This document shows positions 1 to 8,964 of a stretch of 64,000 nucleotides of DNA, one piece after another; position 1 is the first letter of the stretch, and every line of letters starts with the position of its first letter. This DNA comes from Candidatus Leptovillus affinis. GTDB lineage: Bacteria; Chloroflexota; Anaerolineae; Promineifilales; Promineifilaceae. The notes beneath the pieces are model-generated. The model worked only from the letters and a program-made list of their open reading frames with translations. It ran no database searches and was not told the origin of the DNA. Location of the stretch: assembly GCA_016705235.1 (NCBI GenBank), contig JADIYP010000002.1, positions 744,001-808,000 on the forward strand, read 5' to 3'. A program made the position numbers and the translations under genes.

Positions 1-41
1 AACACCGATGGGTGACGATTGACGCAGCCAGAATTTCAGTC

Positions 42-938
42 TTACGACTCAACGGGTGAAAGCAGGGCGATCAGGCCCAACGTGCCCATATTGGCAAACA
101 ACAAGGGGGCCAGGAAAGGCGCGCCGCGCAGAAAACGCTCCGTGACGATGGCGTTTTGTCCCGACAGATCAAACTGCACATGCAGCGCCGCGCCGACAAG
201 CCCAACAAGGATTAGCAGCAGCATCGTTCCGACGTAAACCCAGATGTCGCCTTTGGTGGGTTTGTTGACCACGCCCAACCCGGCGGCGACGACTGTGCCG
301 AAGATGCCGGCCATGGTGGGAATCCAGAGCCAGGGATTCTCGAAACTGGATCGCGCGTGGTCGAGTACGCTGCTCAGGAGCGTGGCCAACAGCCCCAGAC
401 TGACCATAAACAGGTAAGCGCGGGTTTTGTTGTAAGGCAAACGCAAGCGGTGGCCGCGCCACAGGCGCAAAGTACCGCTGTCTGGCGGTTCTTCGACCCA
501 GGCGGCGCTGAGACCCCACAGACCGACCAGGGCAAACGTTAGCGGGGCCACAATGGGCGGCGCCCAGACCAGCAAATTGATGCTGAGGCGTTGACCGGCG
601 GGGGCAGTGGGCAGCGCGCCACGGATGAGATGAAAGTATGCGCCTAACAGGCCAACGGCCGTGCTGCTCAACAGCACCAACGTCGCCAGCCAGACCGCCA
701 GACTGCGGTTGCGTAAGGCAATCAACCCGGCCGCCAACAGAACAACCCCGGCGATTGTGCCAAAGTAAACGGGGATTTGTTCTCGCGGAACCAACGTGCC
801 GCTGATCATGTGCGCCAGATAGGTATCCAGACCCAAAAACAGCAGGTTGATGGCGGCCATTAGCAGCATGAGTTGGTCGCGGCTAAACGGCAAGCGTCGC
901 TCTTTTAAGGCAGGAAAAACCAGGGCCAGATAGCTCAC
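42..938 (-). CDS. Polytopic membrane protein next to octaheme cytochrome
   Basis: A 298-residue integral membrane protein with about seven to eight hydrophobic segments spread along its length. I do not recognise the family. The start is taken as the GTG at 938 because AGGAG lies six bases upstream; sequence further upstream in this frame overlaps the cytochrome gene and is not protein-like. It begins one base after the stop of the octaheme cytochrome, so the two are surely co-transcribed and probably translationally coupled. By inference it could anchor or pass electrons from that cytochrome to the quinone pool, but no haem- or quinone-binding motif is obvious. Confidence 0.75.
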   Translation of the reverse strand: MSYLALVFPALKERRLPFSRDQLMLLMAAINLLFLGLDTYLAHMISGTLVPREQIPVYFGTIAGVVLLAAGLIALRNRSLAVWLATLVLLSSTAVGLLGAYFHLIRGALPTAPAGQRLSINLLVWAPPIVAPLTFALVGLWGLSAAWVEEPPDSGTLRLWRGHRLRLPYNKTRAYLFMVSLGLLATLLSSVLDHARSSFENPWLWIPTMAGIFGTVVAAGLGVVNKPTKGDIWVYVGTMLLLILVGLVGAALHVQFDLSGQNAIVTERFLRGAPFLAPLLFANMGTLGLIALLSPVES

Positions 939-939
939 G

Positions 940-2235
940 TTATTCTCCTGTTGCCAGACCGGCGGCTTCCATTTTATCGTTCGCCATTTCGCGCAGTTCG
1001 GCCAGATCGGACAAAATTTCATACGCCCCATGCCACTGGACGTAATCTGGACCTTGCATCCAGACGCCAAATTTGGCGGTGCGGCCCCAATGGTGCCACA
1101 GCTCGAAATAGGTGAAGTCGATGGGTTCGTCGAATGGGGCGGCAGTGAGCAGGCCATTGTCTTTGAGAGGCGCCATGATTTGGTCGCTTTCGGTGACCCA
1201 GGCATTTACCTGCTCAACGGCCGCATCCGCATTGCCGTAGAATGTGTCGATGAAGTTTTTATTGTGGCATTCCAGGCAGACACCTTGCATACGTACTTTG
1301 TTGTCTTGCCAGGACGGCCGTCGGTCGCTGATCGGCGACGCCAGGAACCAGGTCAGGCGGTCGCCCACATCATGGGTGGTGCCGCTGGACCCAAAGCCGC
1401 TGAAGTGGCACAGGGCGCAGGTGGCGGCCGGGAAATCGTTGACGGTGAGCGTGCCAGGGTCGGCTTCCCAATTCCATTTATGACCAGACGTGGCATAGGC
1501 GATGCCATGCGGCGACTCCTGGAAGATTTCCCACTGCGGATGGTCGGGGCCGATATGGCAGGCGTTGCAGGTTTCTGGTTTACGCGCCTGTTCCAGGCTA
1601 AATTCGTGGCGCAGGTGGCAGTCCTGGCACTGGCCCACGGAGCCATCGCTGGCTGGTTTGCCGACGTTGTGGCAGGTTTCGCAGGCAAACAGGGTGATAG
1701 CCGGCCCTTCCAAAGCGTGAAGGGCGTTGCGCGCTTTTACCTTGTCTTGCACATATCCGCCTTCGGGTACGGCTTCGTAGGCGGCTTTTAATTCAGGGGT
1801 CAGCCCATCTTCGCCGGCGAAGGCGACGTAGGCCGGGATGCTGTGGCGGCTCTGGTTGAATTGGGCCACTTCGGCTTCGTGGCAAGATTCGCATTTGGCG
1901 GCGGTGGGGGAGGCCAGAACGAAGGTGCCTTCGTGTTCGATGGCGTCGGGGTAGTTGGCGGCGACTTCATGGCAGTCGCGGCAGCCCACTTCGGCGCCGG
2001 CCATGGTGCTGTGGCCATATTGTTCCACAATGCCGGGGGTGGCGTTGCGATGGCAGGTGACGCATTCGTCGTTGCTGTTGGCCAGCACGTCAACGGGGCC
2101 GGTTTCGGTGGCGGTGGCGGGAACGGCCGTTACCGCCTGAATCACCAACACCAGCCCAAGCACAATCACCACCGTGACGACGCCTAAAATAAGCAGGCGT
2201 ACGGAATTGATTTGATTGTCTGAATTCTCACTCAT
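940..2235 (-). CDS. Octaheme c-type cytochrome, hydroxylamine oxidoreductase (HAO) family
   Basis: A 431-residue protein with an N-terminal membrane anchor or signal (about residues 13-35) followed by eight CxxCH haem sites: CVTCH, CRDCH, CESCH, CETCH, CQDCH, CNACH, CALCH and CLECH. After the last haem comes the HAO-family C-terminal block with FELWHHWGRTAKFG and GPDYVQWHG. The family oxidises hydroxylamine or hydrazine, or works in reverse as a reductase of nitrite or hydroxylamine, outside the membrane. The Tyr in DYVQWHG lies in the region where true HAOs carry the Tyr crosslinked to haem P460; an alignment is needed to know if it is equivalent. The ATG at 2235 has GGAAGGGA upstream. A divergent in-frame extension to 2391 is not credible. 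Confidence 0.85.
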   Translation of the reverse strand: MSENSDNQINSVRLLILGVVTVVIVLGLVLVIQAVTAVPATATETGPVDVLANSNDECVTCHRNATPGIVEQYGHSTMAGAEVGCRDCHEVAANYPDAIEHEGTFVLASPTAAKCESCHEAEVAQFNQSRHSIPAYVAFAGEDGLTPELKAAYEAVPEGGYVQDKVKARNALHALEGPAITLFACETCHNVGKPASDGSVGQCQDCHLRHEFSLEQARKPETCNACHIGPDHPQWEIFQESPHGIAYATSGHKWNWEADPGTLTVNDFPAATCALCHFSGFGSSGTTHDVGDRLTWFLASPISDRRPSWQDNKVRMQGVCLECHNKNFIDTFYGNADAAVEQVNAWVTESDQIMAPLKDNGLLTAAPFDEPIDFTYFELWHHWGRTAKFGVWMQGPDYVQWHGAYEILSDLAELREMANDKMEAAGLATGE

Positions 2236-2493
2236 GAATGTCCCTTCCTTTTGCTTCTGATACAACCCCAGGGGGTTCAGCGGAATAAAAAATAAATCAG
2301 CAGCCACTGAGCGCGCCAAAAACAGGCCTGGCGGCGGCGAGTAGGGTGCATTGTAACGACGAAGGGAAGCAGCGTCTTTGCGCTGGCGCAAAGAAGAGGT
2401 GGAATTGGATCAACCGTAGTTTGTTGAGCCGCCAGTGCTAGCGGTCAGTTTGCATTGAATTGTAAGTTTCTGGCTGTCTGGTTCGATGGGGGT

Positions 2494-3228
2494 TCAGGGT
2501 TCAGCGGTGGTGGGGGCGTGTGGTTGCAGGTCATCGGCGATGGCGATGATGTGGTCTAGCTGGTGGATGATCAGTTGTTCGCGGCCGGCTTCCACAAAGC
2601 CGCGCTGCTCCCAACTGCTGCAAATGCGGCTGACGGTGAAGAGGGTGGTACCGGTCATTTCGGCCAGGTCTTGGCGGCTGAGGGTGAGTAGGGGTGGGGT
2701 GGAACGGCCGTTTTGCCCATTCCCCTGCTGCACCAGCCGCACAACTGCGCGGGCCACCCGCTGCTCGACGCGTTCGGTTGCCAATTCTCGGTAGCGATTT
2801 TGCAGTTCCCAAAAGCGCCCGGCAACCATTTCCAGGCCGTTAATGGCCAGACGGGGGAACTGCTCCATGAGCGAAAACACTGTCTGTTGGTCCCAGCCCA
2901 GCGCGGCGGCATCGGAAGCGGCTTCGGCGGAAACCGGATAATCCGCTTTGCTGAGCACCACAATGACGGCAATCTCGCTGCCTGGGCCAAAATAATGCAT
3001 GATCACCTGTCGCCCTTCCGGGGTGAGCTGCGCCAGACGCACGTTGCCTTGCAGGATCACATAAAACGTGGATGCAGGTTCGCCCTGATGGAAGAAAAAG
3101 CCGTGGCGTTCTACCTGAACCAGGCGAGCTGCCTGGAGTATGATTTGCAGTTGGGCGTCGGTGAGGCCCTGAAAAATGGTGGCGCGGCGGATCGAATGCA
3201 GTTCTTGATCGGTGGGTTTGTAGGCCAT
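2494..3228 (-). CDS. Crp/Fnr family transcriptional regulator
   Basis: A 244-residue regulator. Residues about 18-135 form the cyclic-nucleotide-binding-like beta barrel (FFHQGEPASTFYVILQGNVR), followed by the long dimer helix and a C-terminal winged helix with the recognition region LSRQDLAEMTGTTLFTVSR. No N-terminal cysteine cluster of the Fnr type is present, so it does not bind a 4Fe-4S cluster in the Fnr way; it could sense haem-NO like DNR/NnrR or another small ligand. It lies just upstream of the HAO-like operon on the same strand, making that operon a natural target (inference). A second Crp/Fnr gene lies at 36.8 kb. Confidence 0.88.
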   Translation of the reverse strand: MAYKPTDQELHSIRRATIFQGLTDAQLQIILQAARLVQVERHGFFFHQGEPASTFYVILQGNVRLAQLTPEGRQVIMHYFGPGSEIAVIVVLSKADYPVSAEAASDAAALGWDQQTVFSLMEQFPRLAINGLEMVAGRFWELQNRYRELATERVEQRVARAVVRLVQQGNGQNGRSTPPLLTLSRQDLAEMTGTTLFTVSRICSSWEQRGFVEAGREQLIIHQLDHIIAIADDLQPHAPTTAEP

Positions 3229-3288
3229 AAAGCCAATGGTAACATGCTGTCCCCATTACCCAAAATGCGGGTTCAAATGGGAGATTTT

Positions 3289-4112
3289 TTACCGGACAAC
3301 CAATACCGGGCAGGTGAGGTCTTCGGCGAGGCGGCGAATAACGGCCGGTGGGAATTGTTCGTATTGGCCGCTCAGGATAAGCAGGCTGTTTTCTGATTCG
3401 TTGATGAAGTCGATGAGGTCTTGGGCTTGAACGCCATAGAGGCGGCGATAGACGGCTTCGATCTGGCGCTCTGATAGGGCGGTTTCGATGTGGTCGATGG
3501 CGTTTTGCGCTGTGTCGATGTCTGGCAGGTAGAGGAGGATGTAGAGACGGCCGTTGCGCGGTGTAATGCTGGTGGCCACAGACAACACACGGGCGGCGGC
3601 GGTGGAGCCATCGTAAATTAGCAGGGGCGGGCGGCTGAGATCGGCTTTGGGGTGGACGAGGAGGACGGAGCGTTCAGCGTGGGTAACGGCCGTTTGCGCC
3701 GTGGACCCCAATCGGCCGGTGCGAATGAGCGTGTGGCTGGTGCGCCCCAGCACCAACAGGTCGCTTTCAGGGTGGCCCGGAGCAAGGAGGAAGCAACAAC
3801 CCCACGGACAACCGTAAACGAATGTTTGATTTTGTGGTCTTCGGCCAACTGCTGAAACAGGCGTTGGGCCTGGGCTGCCTGACCGCGCAGTTGTTCTTCC
3901 ATGTGCAATGTGTCCACTTTTTGTGACCCAGGCAGGGGGTAGCGCAGTTCGCGGGCGAAGGGTAGTTGTGCCAGACGCAGCAGGTTGATGTCTTCGACAA
4001 ATAGACCTTGTAGTTCGGCGTCCAATCGTTCGGCCAGATCGATGGCTGCTTCTAGCGCCGCCAGACTGTGAGGCGAAGCGTCCAGGGCGACTAAAATCCG
4101 TTGGATTTTCAT
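3289..4112 (-). CDS. Universal stress protein (frameshifted)
   Basis: A UspA-family protein of about 274 residues. It starts at the ATG at 4112 (MKIQRILVALDASPHSLAALE), which overlaps the stop of the upstream Lon-like gene by four bases (ATGA). The N-terminal part reads to about 3780 and the rest is in another frame, from HPESDLLVLGRTSHTLIRTG to the end PVLVVR. One base appears to be missing in or near the CCC at 3776-3778; restoring one base gives SSLLRGHPESDLLVLG. The C-terminal half (about 120 residues) looks like a second, degenerate Usp domain. Either a sequencing error or a real inactivating frameshift. Confidence 0.8.
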
Positions 4113-6553
4113 GAGTTTTTGCTTTCTTCCTGCTTTTGCTGGCTGGCCTCGACGGGAGGGCTAGCAAAAGCCCGTTGTTTTTCGGCGAGTTTATCCAGGT
4201 GGGCGACGACACGGCCGTTAATGCTTTCCGCAGGGTAGCTGCCGGTTTGGTCCAGTTCCCCGGCCGGTATGCCGGTTAACAGTTCGATGCCTTCGTCGAT
4301 GTGGTGGATGGGGTAGATGTGGAAACGGCCGTTGCTGACCGCATCCACCACGTCTTGCCGCAGCATCAGATGTTTCACATTGGCCGCCGGGATCAGCACG
4401 CCCTGGCTGCTGGTGAGGCCGCTGGCGAGGCAAAGGTCATAAAAACCCTCGATTTTTTCATTGACACCGCCGATTGCCTGGACCTGACCATATTGGTTAA
4501 CCGAGCCGGTAACGGCTAAAGATTGGTGGATGGGCGCGCCGGACAGCGCCGAAAGCAGGGCGTAGAGTTCTGCTGAGGAAGCGCTGTCGCCATCCACGCC
4601 GCTGTACGATTGCTCGAAAACCAGACTGGCGGTGAGGGATAACGGCCGTTCCGCCGCATAGCGCGCGCCTAAAAAGCTGGCCAAAATCAGCACGCCTTTG
4701 GAATGGATTGGGCCGCCCATTTCCACCTGCCGCTCGATGTCGATGACTTCCCCTTTGCCGAGGCGCACGCGGGCGGTGATGCGGCTGGGGCGGCCAAAGC
4801 TGTAGGCGCCCAGCATGTAAACAGCCAGCCCGTTGATTTGCCCGACAACCGCGCCCTGGGTGTCGATGAGGATGGTGTCTTCCAGGATGGCTTCCTGGAG
4901 GCGTTCGCGGATACGGCCGTTGCGGTAAAGTTGCGCTTCCAGGCTGCGCTGCACATCGGCGCGAGTAACGACTGCGCGTTGGGCTTCTCCCGCCCAATAG
5001 CTGGCTTCGCGCAGCAAATCGGACACACTTTGCATGTGGGTAGACAATTTGCCCGCGTCGCCGGCCAGCCGCGCCCCATGTTCAATCACCAGAGCCACCG
5101 CTTCTTTGTCGAAATGGCGCAGCGCTTCTTTGCGCGCCAGCGTGCCGATGAGTTGCGCGTAGGATTGGTTGCTGGCGTCGTCGCGCACCATCTCATCTTC
5201 AAAATCGGCCGCCACCTTGAAAAGTTCCGCAAAATCAGGGTCATATTGGTGCAGCAAGTAATACAGGTCGCGGTCGCCCATCAACACAACTTTTACATCC
5301 AGCGGAATGGGTTCCGGCTCCAACGAGACAGTGCTAATGAGACTGATGGACTGCGCCAGCGATTCCAGGCGAATTTCTTGGGCGCGCAGGGCGTGTTTTA
5401 GACCTTCCCAGGCGTAAGGTTGCAGCAAGACTTTGCGCGCATCCAGCATCAGGTAGCCGCCATTGGCCCGGTGGAGGATGCCGGGTTTGATGAGGGTGAA
5501 GTCGGTGAACAAGGTGCCCATTTGTGAGATGTGTTCGGCGCGGCCGATGAGGTTGTTGTAGGCCGGCTGATCTTCATAAACGACCGGCGCGCCGCTGGTC
5601 TGGCTGTTATCGACGATGACGTTGACCTGGTAGCGGGAGAATCGCTGGGGGGAATTTTCTTTGTCGCGCCCGCCCATCATGGAGGCCAGGGGAGATTCTT
5701 CTGCGCCGAGGAAGTCATCGACGGTTTTGACGATGTCGTTTTGTACGGCCGTTAAATAAACCAACACCGCGTCCATGCCCGCATATTTTTGCCGCAGTTC
5801 ATGAAACATGGGCGTGATGGTAAAGATGGCCACGTTGCCGTTGAGGTCTTTGAGTTGTTTTTGCAGTTCGCGCTGCCAGTGCGGCAGTTGGCTCATGATG
5901 CCTTGCAGCCCTTCTTGTAATTCTTGAATTTGAGTTTCGATTTCTTTTTGTTCGGCGGCCGAAAGCTTCATGAATTCTTCGGGGCTGATCACTTCGCGGT
6001 TTTTTAGCGGGGCAAAGGCGAATCCGGACGGGGTGCGGATGAAGGCGATGTTATTTTCTTGCGATTTGGCCTTTAAATCGTCCAGCGCCTGAATTTCTCG
6101 CTGTTTGAATTCTTCTTCGATGGCTTTTTTCTGCTTCTGGTATTCGTCGCTGGAAAAGGCGGAGGGCAAGACAGTGCCCAGGTCTTCGACAAGCTGCTGC
6201 ATGTCGGCGCGTAGTTGGGCGGCGTGACCGGCGGGCAGGTTGAGAGCGTGGGGTTTGTGAGGCTGATCGAAGTTGAAGATATAGCACCAGTCGTCGGGGG
6301 TGGGTTGTTGGGCCGCTTTTTGTTGCAGGTATTGCTGCACGGCCGTGTACTTGCCGATGCCATTTGGTCCTAAAGCAAATAAATTGAACCCACTATGCTG
6401 GATACCCACGCCAAAACGAATTGATTCTACAGCCCGCTCCTGGCCGATGATGGTTTCTAAAACGGGTAAATCAGCTGTGGTTTCAAATTGAAATTGCGCC
6501 GGATTACAAAGGCGACGTAATTGGCTGGGGGTTAACGGGCTGGGAATTGCCAT
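4109..6553 (-). CDS. Lon-family ATP-dependent protease (AAA + S16 domain)
   Basis: An 814-residue AAA+ protease of the LonB-like group that lacks the N-terminal Lon substrate domain. The Walker A motif GPNGIGKYT is at residues 62-70, a long helical insertion follows (about 130-240), and the C-terminal third is a Lon S16 protease domain with the Ser of GDSASSAE and the Lys of VNEKIEGF forming the Ser-Lys dyad. Thr-to-Tyr variation inside the P-loop (GKYT instead of GKTT) is tolerated in the P-loop but unusual. It overlaps the APS kinase gene upstream by 50 bases and the stress-protein gene downstream by four. Likely role: degradation of damaged proteins. Confidence 0.88.
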   Translation of the reverse strand: MAIPSPLTPSQLRRLCNPAQFQFETTADLPVLETIIGQERAVESIRFGVGIQHSGFNLFALGPNGIGKYTAVQQYLQQKAAQQPTPDDWCYIFNFDQPHKPHALNLPAGHAAQLRADMQQLVEDLGTVLPSAFSSDEYQKQKKAIEEEFKQREIQALDDLKAKSQENNIAFIRTPSGFAFAPLKNREVISPEEFMKLSAAEQKEIETQIQELQEGLQGIMSQLPHWQRELQKQLKDLNGNVAIFTITPMFHELRQKYAGMDAVLVYLTAVQNDIVKTVDDFLGAEESPLASMMGGRDKENSPQRFSRYQVNVIVDNSQTSGAPVVYEDQPAYNNLIGRAEHISQMGTLFTDFTLIKPGILHRANGGYLMLDARKVLLQPYAWEGLKHALRAQEIRLESLAQSISLISTVSLEPEPIPLDVKVVLMGDRDLYYLLHQYDPDFAELFKVAADFEDEMVRDDASNQSYAQLIGTLARKEALRHFDKEAVALVIEHGARLAGDAGKLSTHMQSVSDLLREASYWAGEAQRAVVTRADVQRSLEAQLYRNGRIRERLQEAILEDTILIDTQGAVVGQINGLAVYMLGAYSFGRPSRITARVRLGKGEVIDIERQVEMGGPIHSKGVLILASFLGARYAAERPLSLTASLVFEQSYSGVDGDSASSAELYALLSALSGAPIHQSLAVTGSVNQYGQVQAIGGVNEKIEGFYDLCLASGLTSSQGVLIPAANVKHLMLRQDVVDAVSNGRFHIYPIHHIDEGIELLTGIPAGELDQTGSYPAESINGRVVAHLDKLAEKQRAFASPPVEASQQKQEESKNS

Positions 6554-7094
6554 GAGACATGACTCCTATAATGATTCGTTCCAGTTTCAGCACGTTGATA
6601 ACTGAGTGGGCTGCTTCATAGGGCGTTTTATCGGCCGTGTTGACGATCACTTCGGGGGCAAAAGTGGGTTCATAAGCGACGCCAATTCCTGGTATGTGGT
6701 CTTTGTCGTCGGCGTTTAAATATTGGCCTTTGGGATCCCGGCTTTGGCAAACCGCCAGCGGGCAATCCAGGTAAACTTCGGCAAAAACAGGGCTTAGACG
6801 GCGCGCTTGTTCCCGATATGTGCGTCGATTACCGGTAGCGGCGATGAGGACGTTGGTTCCTTGCCGGGCGAAGCAAGTGGCCAGACCGGTGAGTATCTGG
6901 TAGAGCCAGCGGCGTTCTGCGTCGGTGTATTCTGGGTTTGGCGTTAGCAGGGTGCGCAGTTCTGCTGCATCCAATATGAGGGTGGCTATTTTTTCGTCGG
7001 CCAGGATATCTTGCATAGCCCTGGCCAGCGACGTTTTGCCGGAAGCGGGCAAGCCGGTAATCCAGATTACAAAGCCTGGGGGCGGATTGGACAT
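6504..7094 (-). CDS. cysC: Adenylylsulfate kinase (APS kinase)
   Basis: A 196-residue P-loop kinase that phosphorylates adenosine 5-phosphosulfate to PAPS. The Walker A motif GLPASGKT is at residues 14-21, followed by the family features LILDAAELR, the AATGNRRTYREQARRL helix and VYLDCPLAVCQSRDPKGQY. The ATG at 7094 is preferred over an in-frame TTG at 7121. The C-terminal 50 bases overlap the start of the Lon-like gene, an unusually long overlap. No sulfate adenylyltransferase is nearby, so the source of APS is elsewhere. Placement among stress-protein genes may point to signalling or modification rather than assimilation, but this is only inference. Confidence 0.85.
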   Translation of the reverse strand: MSNPPPGFVIWITGLPASGKTSLARAMQDILADEKIATLILDAAELRTLLTPNPEYTDAERRWLYQILTGLATCFARQGTNVLIAATGNRRTYREQARRLSPVFAEVYLDCPLAVCQSRDPKGQYLNADDKDHIPGIGVAYEPTFAPEVIVNTADKTPYEAAHSVINVLKLERIIIGVMSHGNSQPVNPQPITSPL

Positions 7095-7179
7095 AGGGTT
7101 TTCTCTTAGGGTGTCAACCAACCGGGTTTATGGGAGATTAGAGAACGGGATAACGGCCGTTGGCAATCTCCTCTGGCAG

Positions 7180-8109
7180 CTATTGGAGCAGGTCGCTTTC
7201 GTCCGAGGCTGCTTCGCTGCCGCGCAGGATGAAGGTGGCGCAGGCGGCTCCCCGCAGCACTTTTTCGGTCACGCTGCCGTAAACCCAGCGGCTAATGCCG
7301 GAACGGCCGTGGCTGCACATGGCGATGAGATCGAAGCCCTGGTTGGCAGCGGTGTCGATGATCACGTCGGCGGCTGGGCCAACGGCCGTTTGCGTGGTAA
7401 TGGTGAGGCCTTCAGGCGCCAACTTCACCAGCAGTTGGCGCAAATAGGCCTCGGCCGTGTCGCGTTCCATTTCCTCCACGTTGGCGAGCAACTGCTCCAT
7501 GGCATAGGTTTCAATGGCCAGATGCGATGGCGTCAGCACGCGCAGCAAGGTAATTTCGGCCTGGGTTGCGCGGGCAATGGTGAAAATGGGGTCTAATACC
7601 TGCTCCGCCAGCAGCGATCCATCCAGGCAGACGAGAATTTTGTGGAATATTTCTGGCGGTGGCTGAACCGTTTGGCGAATGATGAGCGTGGCGCAGCAGC
7701 CCTGGCGCAGCACTTTTTCGGTGACGCTGCCGTACACCCACCGGCCCAACCCGGAACGGCCGTGGCTGGACATGACAATCAGGTTTATGTTGGTCTGCTG
7801 CGTGTAGCCGATGATACTCTCCGCGACAGACCCGGCGGTAACGGCCGTGGTAATAGGCAAATCGGCTGTAGACCATTCAATGGCGATGGTTTCCAGATAA
7901 CTTTGCGCTTCTTCTTCGCTCAGATGTAAGGTTTCGGCGTAAAGCACAGGGTCGATGGTGAGAAATAAAGGGGGAACAACCCGTAAAATATCCACGGCGC
8001 AGCGATCATTGGTAGATAGCGCTTTGGCAATGGCAAATGCTGGTGGTAACGCTCTTTCCGCCAACGACGAACCGTCTAAGGGCACTAACAACCGCTGGCA
8101 TTGGTACAT
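7180..8109 (-). CDS. Tandem-domain universal stress protein
   Basis: A 309-residue protein made of two UspA domains. Each carries the ATP-binding signature, with MSSHGRSGLGRWVYGSVTE around residue 115 and MCSHGRSGISRWVYGSVTE near residue 265, matching the G-x2-G-x9-G-S/T pattern, so both domains probably bind ATP. The first domain opens CQRLLVPLDGSSLAERAL and the second opens ILVCLDGSLLAEQVL. AAAGGAG precedes the ATG at 8109. The gene is transcribed away from the response regulator at 8295. Confidence 0.92.
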   Translation of the reverse strand: MYQCQRLLVPLDGSSLAERALPPAFAIAKALSTNDRCAVDILRVVPPLFLTIDPVLYAETLHLSEEEAQSYLETIAIEWSTADLPITTAVTAGSVAESIIGYTQQTNINLIVMSSHGRSGLGRWVYGSVTEKVLRQGCCATLIIRQTVQPPPEIFHKILVCLDGSLLAEQVLDPIFTIARATQAEITLLRVLTPSHLAIETYAMEQLLANVEEMERDTAEAYLRQLLVKLAPEGLTITTQTAVGPAADVIIDTAANQGFDLIAMCSHGRSGISRWVYGSVTEKVLRGAACATFILRGSEAASDESDLLQ

Positions 8110-8294
8110 GGTACATCTCCTTTTTGGTGATACCCGACCATCCTAAACACAGGTTACGGTAAATAGGGTTCGCGGTGAAGTGAGTAATGTCATCGGTGCG
8201 CTTGATGAAACTCATTAGTGGGCAACGGCCGTTCCCCCATCTTCCACCCGCTAATTTTCCTTGTTGGATGAATTGCAGAGAAAAAGCTATACTA

Positions 8295-8954
8295 ATGCGC
8301 ATGTCATCCTTACGAATTCTTCTTGTCGACGATCACGAAGTTGTCCGGTTAGGTTTACGAAGCCTATTAGATCATCACCCCAATTTTGAAGTGGTGGGCG
8401 AAGCTGCGGCCGAAGCCGAAGCCGTTGAAAAGGCCCTAGACTTAGAACCAGATATAGTTTTGATGGATATTCGCCTGGCCGGCGGCAGCGGCGTCGATGC
8501 CTGCCAGCAAATAACCATCGCCAGACCCGAAATCAAAGTCGTTATGCTCACTTCCTACGCCGAAGATGAAATGCTCTTTGCCGCCATTCGCGCCGGCGCC
8601 GCCGGTTATGTTCTCAAACAAGTTGGCAGCAATGATCTGATTCGCGCCATCGAATCAGCCTCTCGTGGAGAAGCCACCCTGGATCCCACATTAACCCAAC
8701 GCGTTTTCTCCGAAATCCGCCACTCCATCCAAAAGGAAGAAGCCGCAGCCTTTGGCGAACTAACCGCCCAGGAAATGCAAGTGTTAGCCCTGATAGCCGA
8801 AGGTAAAACGAACCGTGAAATAGCCAGCGCCTTGTTCCTCAGCGAAGGAACCGTTCGTAATTATGTCAGCAGCATTCTTTCTAAATTAGGCGTCTCGAAT
8901 CGCGCTGAAGCAGCCGCTTACGCGATCCAGCATCACTTAAAAGATTACCTCTAG
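8295..8954 (+). CDS. NarL/FixJ-family response regulator
   Basis: A 219-residue two-component regulator: receiver domain at residues 5-125 with phospho-acceptor D58 in IVLMDIR, the acidic pair in VDDHE, Thr in VMLTSYAED and Lys in YVLKQ; LuxR-type helix-turn-helix at about 150-215 (LTAQEMQVLALIAEGKTNRE, GTVRNYVSSILSKLGVSNR). The start is ATG 8295 or ATG 8301; further upstream sequence is not protein-like. The kinase gene follows after ten bases, so the two form a cognate pair. No ACGGCCGT copy lies within either gene until the end of the kinase. Confidence 0.93.
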   Translation: MRMSSLRILLVDDHEVVRLGLRSLLDHHPNFEVVGEAAAEAEAVEKALDLEPDIVLMDIRLAGGSGVDACQQITIARPEIKVVMLTSYAEDEMLFAAIRAGAAGYVLKQVGSNDLIRAIESASRGEATLDPTLTQRVFSEIRHSIQKEEAAAFGELTAQEMQVLALIAEGKTNREIASALFLSEGTVRNYVSSILSKLGVSNRAEAAAYAIQHHLKDYL

Positions 8955-8964
8955 CCAATTACGT

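Noticed and set aside
2236..2391. N-terminal extension of the octaheme cytochrome
   Set aside because: Extra residues are Pro/Arg-rich without a signal peptide; ATG 2235 with a ribosome-binding site gives a proper membrane anchor.
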